In this document: piece after piece, positions 63,549 to 64,000 of the stretch | Numbering within the stretch: the first letter of the stretch is position 1 | Layout: each line of letters starts with the position of its first letter | NCBI GenBank assembly: GCA_030141605.1 | Contig: JAQGDQ010000855.1 | Location: forward strand, 23,259 to 87,258 | DNA length: 64,000 bases | Reading direction: 5' to 3' | DNA from: Tubiluchus corallicola | Lineage: Eukaryota; Priapulida; Priapulimorpha; Priapulimorphida; Tubiluchidae | Notes under the pieces: model-generated | The model's input: the letters and a program-made list of their open reading frames with translations, nothing else | What the model was told of the DNA's origin: nothing | Databases searched by the model: none | Program-made: the position numbers and the translations under genes

Positions 63549-64000
63549 ACGGCCTTTTCTAACTGGTCACCGTTAAAGTGCTAGGTGTCAAGTGAGAATC
63601 AAGCCAGTGCTGTAAACTGACTTTTCCGTGACTTTTCTCTGACCAAATATTGATTTTCCATAACCAATATAAACAGAAATTATTTTACCAGGATACATAT
63701 TCAAGCATTTTTGTGTATGGACATTCATACATATACTGATACAGTAGGCGTTGCTTAATAGACTTAATCGCTTGATTGACTAAAAAACGCCTGAAATGGG
63801 CCGCTTCTATTCACATATATATAAAAACTGTCGGAAATTGACTCAAATAACTCTGCTTAGTTGACTCAATATTTTTCCTTCACCTACTTAAAATAAGACA
63901 TTTGTAGGTGCCCAAACAGCCTTTCGTACTTTTATGTCATCTTTACTTCCCTTTTGTGCACCATATATGCAGAGACAATCATATTAAGTACCATTTTGCT
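63053..64000. repeat. Right arm of the large palindrome (continues beyond the window)
   Basis: Inverted copy of the left arm, including the pogo-like terminus at 63742. The last bases of the window (CCATTTTGCT) still match the left arm at 61395-61404. Confidence 0.95.

Overview
The window is a metazoan nuclear segment: AT-rich, with spliced genes on both strands and heavily loaded with transposon remnants, microsatellites and minisatellites. An arthropod, perhaps a crustacean or chelicerate, is the best guess. The reasons are that a 5S rRNA-derived segment (51885-52035) reads like arthropod 5S, and that the two leucine-rich-repeat (LRR) genes resemble the family annotated in arthropods after the non-catalytic subunit of Oplophorus luciferase. 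Both reasons rest on memory of these families, not on a search.

Left part (1-29141, + strand): three tandem paralogues of a secreted S1 (chymotrypsin-fold) serine protease. Only the last exon of the first lies inside the window (1411-1701). The second (6812-16341, 349 aa) and third (18314-29141, 352 aa) can be rebuilt completely as seven exons each, with identical intron phases. All three end in a hydrophobic C-terminal tail, which suggests membrane or GPI anchoring. Two of the three have Arg instead of Gly just before the Asp-Ser of the GDSGGP motif. The third copy has also lost several conserved cysteines.

Middle part (30773-50459, - strand): two LRR genes. The distal one (34246-30773, 336 aa) has a signal peptide, one LRR module, a Thr-rich stem, a transmembrane helix and a short tail. 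The proximal one (50459-40756, 995 aa) has four LRR modules encoded by consecutive phase-1 exons and ends in a hydrophobic tail without a cytoplasmic domain. Three of its four introns and the spacer between the two genes carry unrelated minisatellites. One of these, in intron 4, repeats the exon-4 splice donor itself ten times.

Right part (52332-64000): a three-exon secreted C-type lectin on the - strand (56908-52332, 177 aa, QPDN/WND-type sugar site), then gene-poor repeat sequence ending in a palindrome with arms of about 1 kb that contains piggyBac-like and pogo-like termini.

Taken together, serine proteases, LRR surface proteins and a C-type lectin suggest an innate-immunity or cell-surface recognition neighbourhood; this is inference from families only. 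Repeats identified by termini and target-site duplications include three hAT-type nonautonomous elements, one firm solo LTR plus two probable ones, a TA-flanked MITE, a pogo-like MITE, two LINE families with truncated copies, an RTE-like LINE fragment, tRNA-derived SINEs and the 5S-derived sequence. No tRNA gene, functional rRNA gene or CRISPR was seen.
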